In this document: positions 17,468 through 24,822 of the stretch, one piece after another
Numbering within the stretch: position 1 is the first letter of the stretch
Layout: each line of letters opens with the position of its first letter
Assembly (NCBI GenBank): GCA_900544575.1
Contig: UQVO01000003.1
Location: 1-64,000 of the forward strand
Reading direction: 5' to 3'
DNA length: 64,000 nucleotides
DNA from: an uncultured Eubacteriales bacterium
Lineage (GTDB): Bacteria; Bacillota; Clostridia; Christensenellales; CAG-917
Notes under the pieces: model-generated
The model's input: the letters and a program-made list of their open reading frames with translations, nothing else
What the model was told of the DNA's origin: nothing
The model's database searches: none
Position numbers and translations under genes: made by a program

Positions 17468-18994
17468 TCAGCCCTCCTTCTTGATGTCGCCGACGGTCTG
17501 TCTGCCGGAGATGTCGCCCGCGAAATACGCGCTGGAATAGCCCGAAAGCCTCATCGCGTATGCACCCGCAAAGCGCAGGCCGCGCACGCGGTGGTCTTCC
17601 GCCATCATCTGCAATCTGGGCATAAGTCCGTCCCAGTACTGCGACTCATAGCCGTAGATTACCCCCTGCGGATGCCCGCAGTAGCGCGCGTACGTCATCG
17701 GCGTCGCGACGGAAATCTCTTCTATGCTGTCGCGTATCTTCGCGCCCGTATCCTGCTCGAAACGCGTAATCATCTTGTCCGCGACATAGTCCTTGGTCTT
17801 GTAATAATTCTCCGCGCTGACGTTCGCCCAGTCGTCGGACATATACAGCGTGGTGAAATACATCATACAGGTGCCTTCCGGCGAGCATTCGGGATATGCG
17901 CGGTTGAGGCACACCGTCGCCTGCACGCTGTTGTCCTTTATGGTGCGCATTCTGTCGTACTGCGCGACGGAATCCATCGTGTCGTAAAGGAAGTAGTTGT
18001 GGTTTTTGATGCCGAGTTCGTCCGCGGACTTGTTGAGTCCGAGGAACATCGTGAACCCTCTGCCCGACAGCTTGCGGGAGTTGGTCGCACGCACCTCCGC
18101 CTCGGGCACCTTGTCCAGCATTCTGCCGAACACGATGTGCGGCGAACAATCCGCCACCACATGCCTCGTCGCGATTTCCGTACCGTCGTCCAGCACCACC
18201 GCGCGCACGCCGCCGTCGGACGGGTCGGTAAGGATGCGCACCGCCTCGGTGTTGAACAGCACGTCGCCGCCCAGTTCGAGGATGCGCTCGGTCAGCGCGA
18301 GGGATATCTCGTGCGAGCGCATCTTGGGCATACTCGCGCCGCGCATAATGTAACGGTTGACCATAGACGCATAGTGCACGAAGCTGAGGTCGTCGCAGTG
18401 TGCGCCGAGATAGCACCAGTACGCTTCAAGAATGTCGACCGCTTTTTTCGGCATTTTCAGCGATTGCAGAACTTCGTTCACGGAGTACGAACCGCAGCGC
18501 ACGAAGTTGCCGTACTTCTCCACCATAACCTTGGAATCGGTGTTGCCGTTGACGGCGGAGCTGTACGCCTGCGCAAGCCTTATCTCCTCGGCGAGCTCGA
18601 AAAATTTCGTCACGGAATCGCGGCTGCCGGGGACGTAACTCTCCATCTTGTCTATGAACGCCTTGACCCCGAACGGCATCGTCGCGTCCAGCTTCTCCGC
18701 CCGCGATATGACCCGGTACGCTTCGGGGATTTGCACCCAGTCAATCTTGTCCGTCACACCGAGTTCGTCGAAGAGCACGCGCACGTCGCCCGCATTGTCC
18801 GCCGTGCCGAAGTCGTTCAGCTCGTGCAGCGACGCCTCGAACTCGAACCTGCCTCTTCTGAAACTCGTGGCAAAACCGCCGGGGATGTTGTGCTTCTCGA
18901 CGAGCAGCACCCGCGCGCCCCCTTGCAGCAGCCTTATCGCCGCGGTAAGTCCGCCGTTACCTGCGCCGATAACGACGGCATCGTATTTCTTCAT
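17468..18994 (-). CDS. CrtI/phytoene desaturase-like FAD oxidoreductase
   Basis: 508 residues. The N-terminal FAD fold VIGAGNGGLTAAIRL is followed by EKHNIPGGFATSFRRGRFEFE, the usual dinucleotide-binding layout of the phytoene desaturase/retinol saturase superfamily; the C-terminal FAD motif is GLRFAGAYAMRLSGYSSAYFAG. No carotenoid genes are nearby, so a carotenoid substrate is doubtful. It forms an operon with a PPC-domain gene upstream and the 2Fe-2S reductase downstream. Ribosome binding site AAAGGAGG. Confidence 0.85.
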   Translation of the reverse strand: MKKYDAVVIGAGNGGLTAAIRLLQGGARVLLVEKHNIPGGFATSFRRGRFEFEASLHELNDFGTADNAGDVRVLFDELGVTDKIDWVQIPEAYRVISRAEKLDATMPFGVKAFIDKMESYVPGSRDSVTKFFELAEEIRLAQAYSSAVNGNTDSKVMVEKYGNFVRCGSYSVNEVLQSLKMPKKAVDILEAYWCYLGAHCDDLSFVHYASMVNRYIMRGASMPKMRSHEISLALTERILELGGDVLFNTEAVRILTDPSDGGVRAVVLDDGTEIATRHVVADCSPHIVFGRMLDKVPEAEVRATNSRKLSGRGFTMFLGLNKSADELGIKNHNYFLYDTMDSVAQYDRMRTIKDNSVQATVCLNRAYPECSPEGTCMMYFTTLYMSDDWANVSAENYYKTKDYVADKMITRFEQDTGAKIRDSIEEISVATPMTYARYCGHPQGVIYGYESQYWDGLMPRLQMMAEDHRVRGLRFAGAYAMRLSGYSSAYFAGDISGRQTVGDIKKEG

Positions 18995-19038
18995 AGCAAA
19001 CCTCCTTTATTCAGACGGGCGGCGCACCGCCCGCACTT

Positions 19039-19458
19039 TCAGACATCCATCAGATTGAGCCCCGTGGCGTCGTCGAAAAACCTCGGCACCCTGCCGTACA
19101 CCGTGTGCAGCACGATTTCGCACGTCGCGCTGACGACGGCGCGTTTCAGATGCCCGCCGACGACGGAGCCGTCCGCCCTGCCCGCGGACGCGTGCAGATG
19201 CAGATACGGCTTTCCGTTCTGCTCCGTCACCGTCCCGGACATACTCACGATTTCCAGCGGTTCGCGGAAATCGTTGTCGAAATATTTCTTCGCCTTCACG
19301 TCAAACACAGACACGCAGAACTCGTCCACCGCTCCTATGCCGCTCACTTCCGCGAAAGTCACGCCTTCGCGCTCGGCAAGCTCGGCGAGCGACGACAGCA
19401 CTTCTTCGCCCACTTCCAGACGTGCGGCAATGTCTTCGCCGAAGCGTTTGTATTTCAT
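19039..19458 (-). CDS. PPC/DUF296 domain protein
   Basis: 139 residues forming a single PPC (plant and prokaryote conserved, DUF296) domain. The likely metal-site residues are in YLHLHASAGRADGSVVGGHL. The family includes stand-alone bacterial proteins of unknown role, often called DNA-binding without proof. First gene of the redox operon that continues with the CrtI-like and ferredoxin-reductase genes; ribosome binding site GAGGTGA. Confidence 0.85.
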   Translation of the reverse strand: MKYKRFGEDIAARLEVGEEVLSSLAELAEREGVTFAEVSGIGAVDEFCVSVFDVKAKKYFDNDFREPLEIVSMSGTVTEQNGKPYLHLHASAGRADGSVVGGHLKRAVVSATCEIVLHTVYGRVPRFFDDATGLNLMDV

Positions 19459-19539
19459 AATTCACCTCACGGCGCCGCTTGTGCGGCATACATATGCGGC
19501 ACGCCCGCCCGAACACGCGCGCAAAGCCGCTCCGTATAT

Positions 19540-19567
19540 ATTTTACACTCATTCGCACGAAAATCAA
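19540..19567 (-). promoter_or_regulatory. Promoter of the PPC/CrtI/reductase operon
   Basis: Minus strand: -35 TTGATT, 16-base spacer, -10 TAAAAT, about 80 bases before the start at 19458. It lies just after the GH30 stop codon. Confidence 0.55.
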
Positions 19568-19576
19568 CCCCCGCTT

Positions 19577-21199
19577 TCAGAGGGCGGAAAAAACGAACGT
19601 CGTCACGCTGTCAGCGGCAAGCTCCACTCTGCCGCCGAACACGAAATCGCTCTCTTCCGCTTCCCTTTCCGCATCCGTGCACACCGCGGTCGCCGTCCTC
19701 CCTTCGAACCCGTCCATCCCGTCCAGCCGCAGACTTTTCGCCGCTCCGTCGTTGACGGCTACGACGACTACGCTTCCGTCGGGTTTGACAAACGCCCCTA
19801 TGTCGACGCCCGTCCAGTCCATAGGGTCGGAAAGCGTACACCCGACGCGCACGTCCCCCTCGGACAGATAGCGCGTGAACTGCGCAAAGGCGTAATATCT
19901 TTTGAGAACGTAAAGCCCCGCGCCGTCCGCGCGTGCGGAAGCGGCATTCCAATAAACTAATCCGTCGTTGTAAGTCCCCTTCGCCACGGAAAGCCACCAG
20001 CTCCACTCCTCCGCGTCCAGCAGCGTGAGGTCGCGCAGTACGACTTTCGCGAGGTACATCCCGCTCTCCGCCGTGTCGAATTCCCCCGCCTGCATTTCGC
20101 AGAACTCCGTCGCCCGCACGGCAAGATGCGGATAATTCTCGTCGAGATACCGACGCAGCCGCGTCCGCTCCGTACGGCTTGCGTCCACGACGTAATCGTG
20201 CACGGAAATCCCGTCAAGCCCGCAAAACCAATCGTACTTCGCAAGTGCGGAAAGATAATCGCGGATGTCGTAACCTTCATCGTAAAACCCTATGCTTCCG
20301 CTCTCGAAAAGGTCGAGTTCGAAACGTGTCCCGTTTTCGGCGTTGAACTCCGCGATTTTGCGCTGCATAACGTCGGCAAGCGCCGCAAGCGCTTCGGGGT
20401 CGTAATGGCACCCTTCCTGCGAGGAGTAAGGACCGCCCCAGTCCCACTGCGGTTCGTTGACAGGGCTGACGGCAACGGTCGGGACTTTGTCCGGCCCCGC
20501 AAGGTAGGTTTCGTAAAGATTGTTCACGATGATGAGAAGATAGTCGGCAAACGCTTCGTAAAATTCGGGTTTCAGGTTGTTTTGTCCGGGGTACTCGCCC
20601 GTACACGTCCCCGACTCCGTCATAAGATAATGCGGAGAATTGGCGAAAAACACCACTTTCGTGACATTTCCCGTAGCAAGCGCCTTTCCGAACATAGAGC
20701 GCACCGCGGCGTCCCTGTTTTCGAAATCGTAATTGGACTCGTCGCGGAAGGCTGCGCTCACCGCTTCCACGTCGCCGCGTTCCGCTTCGGGCACGTTCTC
20801 CGCCACGAAAAAACTCTCCGCCCTGCGGAACTCGTCAAACCCTCCGTTGGAATAGGGCACCGCCCCGTCCAAAGCCGCGTCCGCAGACCCGCCGCCGATG
20901 TTGTATCTGAAAATGTTCAGCCGCAGTCCGTCGTCGCCGTAAAGCATTTCCACCGCGCGCTCCGCCGTTTCTTCCGACGCGTTTGCCCCCATATCCTGCC
21001 AGTACCACGCGGAGGAAGCGCCGAAGCCGCGGAGGGTCTGATGCCTTTCCGTGAGGTCGACAGCCGCCCTGTAAGGGATGTAAGCGCACGCCCACCACAC
21101 GGACAGCGCAAACGCCGCGGCGGCAATCAGGGCAAGCGCCGCCGCAAACGCGGCAATCACCGCATCCGACAGATTTTTCTTTTGCTTTCGTGTTTCCAT
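19577..21199 (-). CDS. Membrane-anchored glycoside hydrolase family 30 protein
   Basis: 540 residues. An N-terminal hydrophobic helix (about residues 13-38) anchors or exports the protein. The barrel carries GFGASSAWYWQDMG at strand 1, the acid/base Glu in SPVNEPQWDW (about residue 246) and the nucleophile Glu in ATEFCEM (about residue 363), followed by the beta-sandwich typical of GH30. Candidate activities include endo-beta-1,6-galactanase or xylanase; specificity is not visible. An in-frame GTG nine codons earlier is an alternative start; neither has a good ribosome binding site. Confidence 0.87.
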   Translation of the reverse strand: METRKQKKNLSDAVIAAFAAALALIAAAAFALSVWWACAYIPYRAAVDLTERHQTLRGFGASSAWYWQDMGANASEETAERAVEMLYGDDGLRLNIFRYNIGGGSADAALDGAVPYSNGGFDEFRRAESFFVAENVPEAERGDVEAVSAAFRDESNYDFENRDAAVRSMFGKALATGNVTKVVFFANSPHYLMTESGTCTGEYPGQNNLKPEFYEAFADYLLIIVNNLYETYLAGPDKVPTVAVSPVNEPQWDWGGPYSSQEGCHYDPEALAALADVMQRKIAEFNAENGTRFELDLFESGSIGFYDEGYDIRDYLSALAKYDWFCGLDGISVHDYVVDASRTERTRLRRYLDENYPHLAVRATEFCEMQAGEFDTAESGMYLAKVVLRDLTLLDAEEWSWWLSVAKGTYNDGLVYWNAASARADGAGLYVLKRYYAFAQFTRYLSEGDVRVGCTLSDPMDWTGVDIGAFVKPDGSVVVVAVNDGAAKSLRLDGMDGFEGRTATAVCTDAEREAEESDFVFGGRVELAADSVTTFVFSAL

Positions 21200-21284
21200 T
21201 TCCCGACGGCGGGCGACCGCCCGCACACCTTATCGTATTTATATTAACACATCTGTTTTCCGAAGTAAATACGCAGGTCCGCCT

Positions 21285-21318
21285 AAAAAAACGCGGCGGC
21301 TTTGCGCCGTCGCGTTTT
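21285..21318 (-). terminator. Terminator after the flavin reductase gene
   Basis: Nine-base-pair stem (CGCGGCGGC with GCCGTCGCG, one G-T pair) around TTTGC; the minus strand continues with seven T. The plus side also has TTTT. Confidence 0.75.
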
Positions 21319-21386
21319 CGCATAAAACACATTTTATCGTTGCAATATGCCGCGTAAACGCATCGTTTGCGCGGGTTTACGCAAAG

Positions 21387-21947
21387 TCATCTTAGTTTCA
21401 GTCCGTCGCGGAAGGCATTGCCCACCTTCTCTCCGAGCACGAGATAGGCGTGATTTACGGGGTCGAAAGTTATGGGGCGGAGTTTTGCGGGGTCTATCTT
21501 CCCCTTCCCGTCCAGCACGCTTTCGTCCGCGCCGACGTTCACGATTTCGCCTTCCAGGCGACAGCTCTCTTCGTCATAACTTACGAGTCTGCATTCCAGG
21601 ACCATCGGCAGCTGCTCTATGACGGGTGCGTCCACGAATTCGCTCTTCACGACGGTGAAACCGGCCCGTGCGAGTTTGTCGGGCACGTCGTGCGCGGACA
21701 CTATGCCGACATAGTCGCACTCCGCGACGTGCGCCGCGTCCGCCATACTCACCGTGAACGCCCCGCGCGCAAGAATGTTCTCCACCGTCTTGTGCTCCGC
21801 ACTCAGACACATTGCTATTCTGTTTTCCTCGCTTATTCCTCCCCACGCGGCATTCATCGCGTCCGGCGTGCCGTCCTCGCCGTAAGTGGCGATGATGAAA
21901 ACGGGTTGGGGATAAGTGTAAGGTTTTGCTCCGAAATTCTTTTTCAT
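21387..21947 (-). CDS. Flavin reductase family protein (FMN-binding split barrel)
   Basis: 186 residues with the flavin reductase-like split-barrel fold: YPQPVFIIATYGEDGTPDAMNAAWGG at the N-terminus and FTVSMADAAHVAECDYVG in the core, as in Clostridial FMN-binding proteins related to flavoredoxin. Probably binds FMN and passes electrons from NAD(P)H or ferredoxin. The start with AAGGAGTC upstream is chosen over a start 11 codons earlier. Single-gene unit with its own terminator. Confidence 0.87.
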   Translation of the reverse strand: MKKNFGAKPYTYPQPVFIIATYGEDGTPDAMNAAWGGISEENRIAMCLSAEHKTVENILARGAFTVSMADAAHVAECDYVGIVSAHDVPDKLARAGFTVVKSEFVDAPVIEQLPMVLECRLVSYDEESCRLEGEIVNVGADESVLDGKGKIDPAKLRPITFDPVNHAYLVLGEKVGNAFRDGLKLR

Positions 21948-22111
21948 AACGACTCCTTCGCGGCAACCGTCCGCCGCCACTCCGTGACGGCGCAGGCGCT
22001 TCCGCCTTTTGCTGTATTTTACTCCCCGAAACCGTCTCCGTCAATATGCCGCATCCGCGTCACGCCTTCGCCGCGGGAGCAAGTTCGGCGTAGCCCTTCC
22101 ATATCTTCTCC

Positions 22112-22495
22112 TTACTTTTTAACGGTATTCGAGTTCTGATTGTACGCTTTCGCGACGCATTTCCATTCGCCGTCAATTTTGAGCAGAAGCAGATAGTCCG
22201 TAAAGTCTATCCTGCCGCCCCAGCCTTCTTCCAGCACGCGCACCACGGCAAGGGTTTCCTCGACGGCGACCACGTCTATACGGGCCTTGAAGTTGTCTCC
22301 GCCGCCCACAGTGTCCACATTGCGGTAAAACTGTTCGATTGAACCGTGCTCCAATCTGCCGTCCAGATAGCCGAACAGCACCGCTTCGTCGATAAAAAGT
22401 TCCTTTGCATACTTGCTGTTGCCCTCCGCAACGCTTTTCACGAATTTTTCAGCCGCCGCTTCCACCGCGGCATACTCTTTGATGGAATCTCTCAT
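22112..22495 (-). CDS. NTF2-like / putative lumazine-binding family protein
   Basis: 127 residues with the SnoaL/NTF2-like alpha+beta cone: N-terminal helices, LFGYLDGRLEHGSIEQFYRNVDTVG, and terminal strands DYLLLLKIDGEWKCVAKAY. The family is used as enzyme or ligand-binding scaffold and no catalytic residues can be named. Divergent from an HxlR regulator with overlapping promoters, so it is probably that regulator's target. GAGGTGAA ribosome binding site. Confidence 0.75.
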   Translation of the reverse strand: MRDSIKEYAAVEAAAEKFVKSVAEGNSKYAKELFIDEAVLFGYLDGRLEHGSIEQFYRNVDTVGGGDNFKARIDVVAVEETLAVVRVLEEGWGGRIDFTDYLLLLKIDGEWKCVAKAYNQNSNTVKK

Positions 22496-22534
22496 TTTTC
22501 ACCTCGCATATTCGGAAACTTTCGGTTTCCCCTG

Positions 22535-22563
22535 TTGACGCAGATATTATTGCGCTGTATAAT
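22535..22563 (+). promoter_or_regulatory. Promoter of the HxlR regulator gene
   Basis: -35 TTGACG, 17-base spacer, perfect -10 TATAAT. It overlaps the minus-strand promoter at 22546-22574. Downstream repeats AAGTACG (two copies, 14 bases apart, near 22573-22593) may be operators. Confidence 0.75.
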
Positions 22564-22574
22564 CAAATAGTCAA
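22546..22574 (-). promoter_or_regulatory. Promoter of the NTF2-like gene
   Basis: Minus strand: -35 TTGACT, 17-base spacer, -10 AATAAT, about 50 bases before the start; it interlocks with the HxlR promoter so both cannot be occupied together. Confidence 0.65.
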
Positions 22575-22632
22575 GTACGCACATTAAAGTACGGTACTAT
22601 CAAAAAGTATAGTGCAACGGGAGCCGTAAAAT

Positions 22633-22980
22633 ATGCAGGAAAATTCCGCCAAAATCCGCTGTATCTCCGCGGAAGAGCTGAAAACCACGGGCTTTGCCTA
22701 CACTCTTTCCCTCATAAACGGAAAATACAAAATGACAATACTCTACACTCTTATGGAGTTCGGGGTGGTGCGTTTCAACGAATTGAAACGCTACATTGCG
22801 TCCGTCACATACAAGACGCTGAGCCTCGCGTTGAAAGAGCTCGAACGCGACGGGCTGGTGCATCGAGAGGAATATCCTCAAATTCCCCCGAAAGTCGAAT
22901 ATTCCCTCACCGAGCGCGGCAAATCGCTCATCCCCATACTTGACTCCATGTGCGAGTGGGGGGACAAAAACAGGCTTTGA
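22633..22980 (+). CDS. HxlR-family transcriptional regulator
   Basis: 115-residue winged-helix protein: NGKYKMTILYTLMEFGVVRFNELKR, then the recognition segment SVTYKTLSLALKELERDGLV and the wing PPKVEYSLTERGKSL. These are diagnostic of HxlR/DUF24. One Cys near the N-terminus and one near the C-terminus could serve redox or electrophile sensing, as in HypR or QorR (inference). GGGAG ribosome binding site; divergent from the NTF2-like gene. Confidence 0.92.
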   Translation: MQENSAKIRCISAEELKTTGFAYTLSLINGKYKMTILYTLMEFGVVRFNELKRYIASVTYKTLSLALKELERDGLVHREEYPQIPPKVEYSLTERGKSLIPILDSMCEWGDKNRL

Positions 22981-22995
22981 AACGCCTGCTTTTTG
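22965..22995. terminator. Bidirectional terminator between hxlR and the ZIP gene
   Basis: Short stem CAGGC/GCCTG whose loop contains the hxlR stop codon, with TTTTT on both strands. It serves the convergent ends of hxlR and the ZIP transporter. Confidence 0.55.
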
Positions 22996-23784
22996 TCAGC
23001 CGAGCCCCACGTCCAACGCCGTCATAACGGCAAACCCCACCATTACGCCCCACGCGCCCAAATGCGGATGCTCCGATAGTTTTGAGTCGGGGATGAGGTC
23101 CTCCGCAACGACGAATATCATTGCCCCCGCGGCAAAAGCAAGCAGCCACGGCTGCGCCGCCGTCAGAGCGGACGCAAGAAAATATCCCGCGACGGCAAAT
23201 ACGGGTTCGACCACTCCGCTGCCCGCTCCGTACAGAAACGCTTTCACGCGGCTGCCCGTCGCCTCCTTCATAGGCAGTGCGACCGCCGCCCCTTCGGGAA
23301 AATTCTGTATCGCCATTCCGACCGCAAGCCCCAGCGCGGCGATGAACGCTCCGTCTTCTCCGCCTGCCGCCGCCGCTCCGAATGCAAATCCCACGGCAAG
23401 CCCTTCCGGGATGTTGTGTATCGTGACGGCAAGGAAAAGTTTTGCGGGTTTTTGCAGATGACTGCGCAGCCCCTCCTCTTCGTTCGTTCCCTTGTGCAGA
23501 TGCGGGACGAGTTTGTCGATGATGACCAGAAACGCTCCCCCGACCAAAAACCCCACCACCGCGGGCACGAATTTCCAGTCGCCGTAATCCCCCGCCCCCT
23601 CGATTGACGGAATGAGCAAAGACCACACGGAAGCCGCCGTCATCACTCCCGACGCAAAGCCCAGAAACAGCGTATTGAGTTTGGGCGATATCTCCCTCCT
23701 GAAAAAGAAAACAAGCGCCGCACCCGCCGCGGTGGCAACGAAAATCACGATAAAACCGAGCGCCGTCATTGCCGCATTTGTCAT
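22996..23784 (-). CDS. ZIP-family metal transporter
   Basis: 262 residues, about eight membrane helices. The metal-site helices carry HNIPEG and NFPEG, as in ZupT-like ZIP proteins; a His-containing loop (VPHLHKG) lies between helices 3 and 4. Imports divalent metal such as Zn, Fe or Mn. The start with GGAGGAG right before it is chosen over a start 26 codons earlier. It follows a structured leader of about 130 bases. Confidence 0.92.
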   Translation of the reverse strand: MTNAAMTALGFIVIFVATAAGAALVFFFRREISPKLNTLFLGFASGVMTAASVWSLLIPSIEGAGDYGDWKFVPAVVGFLVGGAFLVIIDKLVPHLHKGTNEEEGLRSHLQKPAKLFLAVTIHNIPEGLAVGFAFGAAAAGGEDGAFIAALGLAVGMAIQNFPEGAAVALPMKEATGSRVKAFLYGAGSGVVEPVFAVAGYFLASALTAAQPWLLAFAAGAMIFVVAEDLIPDSKLSEHPHLGAWGVMVGFAVMTALDVGLG

Positions 23785-23795
23785 ATACTCCTCCT

Positions 23796-23888
23796 GCCCG
23801 TCATAGTATGAGTTTTCCTTGCGGCGCGGTGCACCGCAGCTCTCTCCGCAAGACGGGCGCAATTTGAAGTTCGCATATGCGAACTCAT
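23796..23888 (-). promoter_or_regulatory. Structured leader of the ZIP gene, possible metal-responsive RNA
   Basis: In the transcript, GCCCGUC (23852-23858) can pair with GACGGGC (23796-23802), which directly precedes the ribosome binding site; UUGCGG/CCGCAA stack inside this stem around a GCGG..CCGC hairpin; and AUGAGUU (23882-23888) can pair with AACUCAU (23808-23814), crossing the first stem as a pseudoknot. A 16-base perfect palindrome GTTCGCATATGCGAAC lies at 23869-23884. No known riboswitch class was recognised. Confidence 0.5.
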
Positions 23889-23923
23889 CCGCATTTTAAC
23901 ATTCGGGCGGCAAAAACGCAAAC

Positions 23924-23952
23924 CGTATAAACTACATACCGAGTTGGTGCAA
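23924..23952 (-). promoter_or_regulatory. Promoter of the ZIP gene
   Basis: Minus strand: -35 TTGCAC, 17-base spacer, -10 TATACG. Confidence 0.55.
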
Positions 23953-23972
23953 AAGGGGAATATCCCCCGCTC

Positions 23973-24023
23973 TCACTCCCCCGCTCCGCGGCTTCTTGCG
24001 AGCACCGCCAGAGTTTCGACGTG
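23973..24023 (-). pseudogene. Displaced 3' end of an rlmD-like gene
   Basis: The minus strand reads HVETLAVLARSRGAGE and stop, with the HVETL block found at the C-terminus of RlmD/RumA proteins; the intact rlmD 0.8 kb upstream ends HVETLICLERK. There is no start or body here, so this is only an orphan tail. The 14 bases at 24010-24023 match 24845-24858 at 12 positions, consistent with the two sides of an insertion site. Base use in this tail is GC-rich like the chromosome, unlike the acetyltransferase between the two copies. Confidence 0.6.
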
Positions 24024-24090
24024 GCAGATGGCTACAAAAGGTCTCAAAAGTGCCTGTTTTCAAAGGGTGTAACTATCAAAAGTCTCTATA

Positions 24091-24726
24091 TTACCGCTTA
24101 ATTTCCCTGATTTTGGAAATATCACCGCTGCATAAAATTTCAAGATTTTCCGTTATCTTATCGGCAGACCAGTCCCACCACTTTAGTTGCAGCAGACAGG
24201 CGATCGTATCGTCGTCAAACCGTTTGCGAATCACTCTGATAGGGTTTCCGCCGACGATGTGATAAGGCGCAACATCTTTAGAAACCACCGAATTTGCCCC
24301 GATGATCGCGCCGTCGCCGATATGTACACCGGGCAGCACCGTCACATTCTGCCCGAGCCACACGTCGTTGCCGACCATCGTATCCCCTTTCAGCGGCAAA
24401 TCGCCAAGCTGCGGCGTACATTTTTCCCAGCCGCCGCCCATGATATTGAACGGGTACGTCGTCACGCTGTTCATCCGATGATTGGCGCCGTTCATGATAA
24501 ATTCCACCCCCTTCCCGATGGCACAGAACTTACCGATGATCAATTTATCTCCTATAAATTCATAATGGTGCGTGACATGTTTTTCAAAATCTTCCGCGCC
24601 GGTATCGTCATCGTAATACGTGTAATCGCCGACGATGATGTTCGGCCGGGTGATGACGTTTTTAATAAAGCAAAGGCTCGGCACTTTTCCATTCGGAAAT
24701 CTTTTATCAGGGTCGGGTCCGTTCAT
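24091..24726 (-). CDS. CatB/Vat-type O-acetyltransferase (left-handed beta helix)
   Basis: 211 residues of the xenobiotic acetyltransferase group: IGKFCAIGKGVEFIMNGANHRM with the catalytic His, then hexapeptide repeats (NDVWLGQNVTVLPGVHIGDGAIIGANSVV) and the C-terminal IVGGNPIRVIRKRF. The family includes chloramphenicol (CatB) and streptogramin A (Vat) acetyltransferases, but many members have other acceptors, so resistance is not proven. Codon use is visibly more AT-rich than neighbouring genes and the gene lies between two rlmD 3' ends, so it was probably acquired by transfer. Confidence 0.9.
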   Translation of the reverse strand: MNGPDPDKRFPNGKVPSLCFIKNVITRPNIIVGDYTYYDDDTGAEDFEKHVTHHYEFIGDKLIIGKFCAIGKGVEFIMNGANHRMNSVTTYPFNIMGGGWEKCTPQLGDLPLKGDTMVGNDVWLGQNVTVLPGVHIGDGAIIGANSVVSKDVAPYHIVGGNPIRVIRKRFDDDTIACLLQLKWWDWSADKITENLEILCSGDISKIREIKR

Positions 24727-24822
24727 GATTTTTATCCTCCGTTTTCGCGGGCTGCTGCCTGTATTATAAGTATATCAGAAAAATTTGCCGGCCGCAAGGG
24801 GCTCGCGGTCGGCGGATCTGCA

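Noticed and set aside
23869..23884. SOS (LexA) box before the ZIP gene
   Set aside because: The Gram-positive box is CGAAC-N4-GTTCG; here the half-sites are in the opposite order (GTTCG outside).
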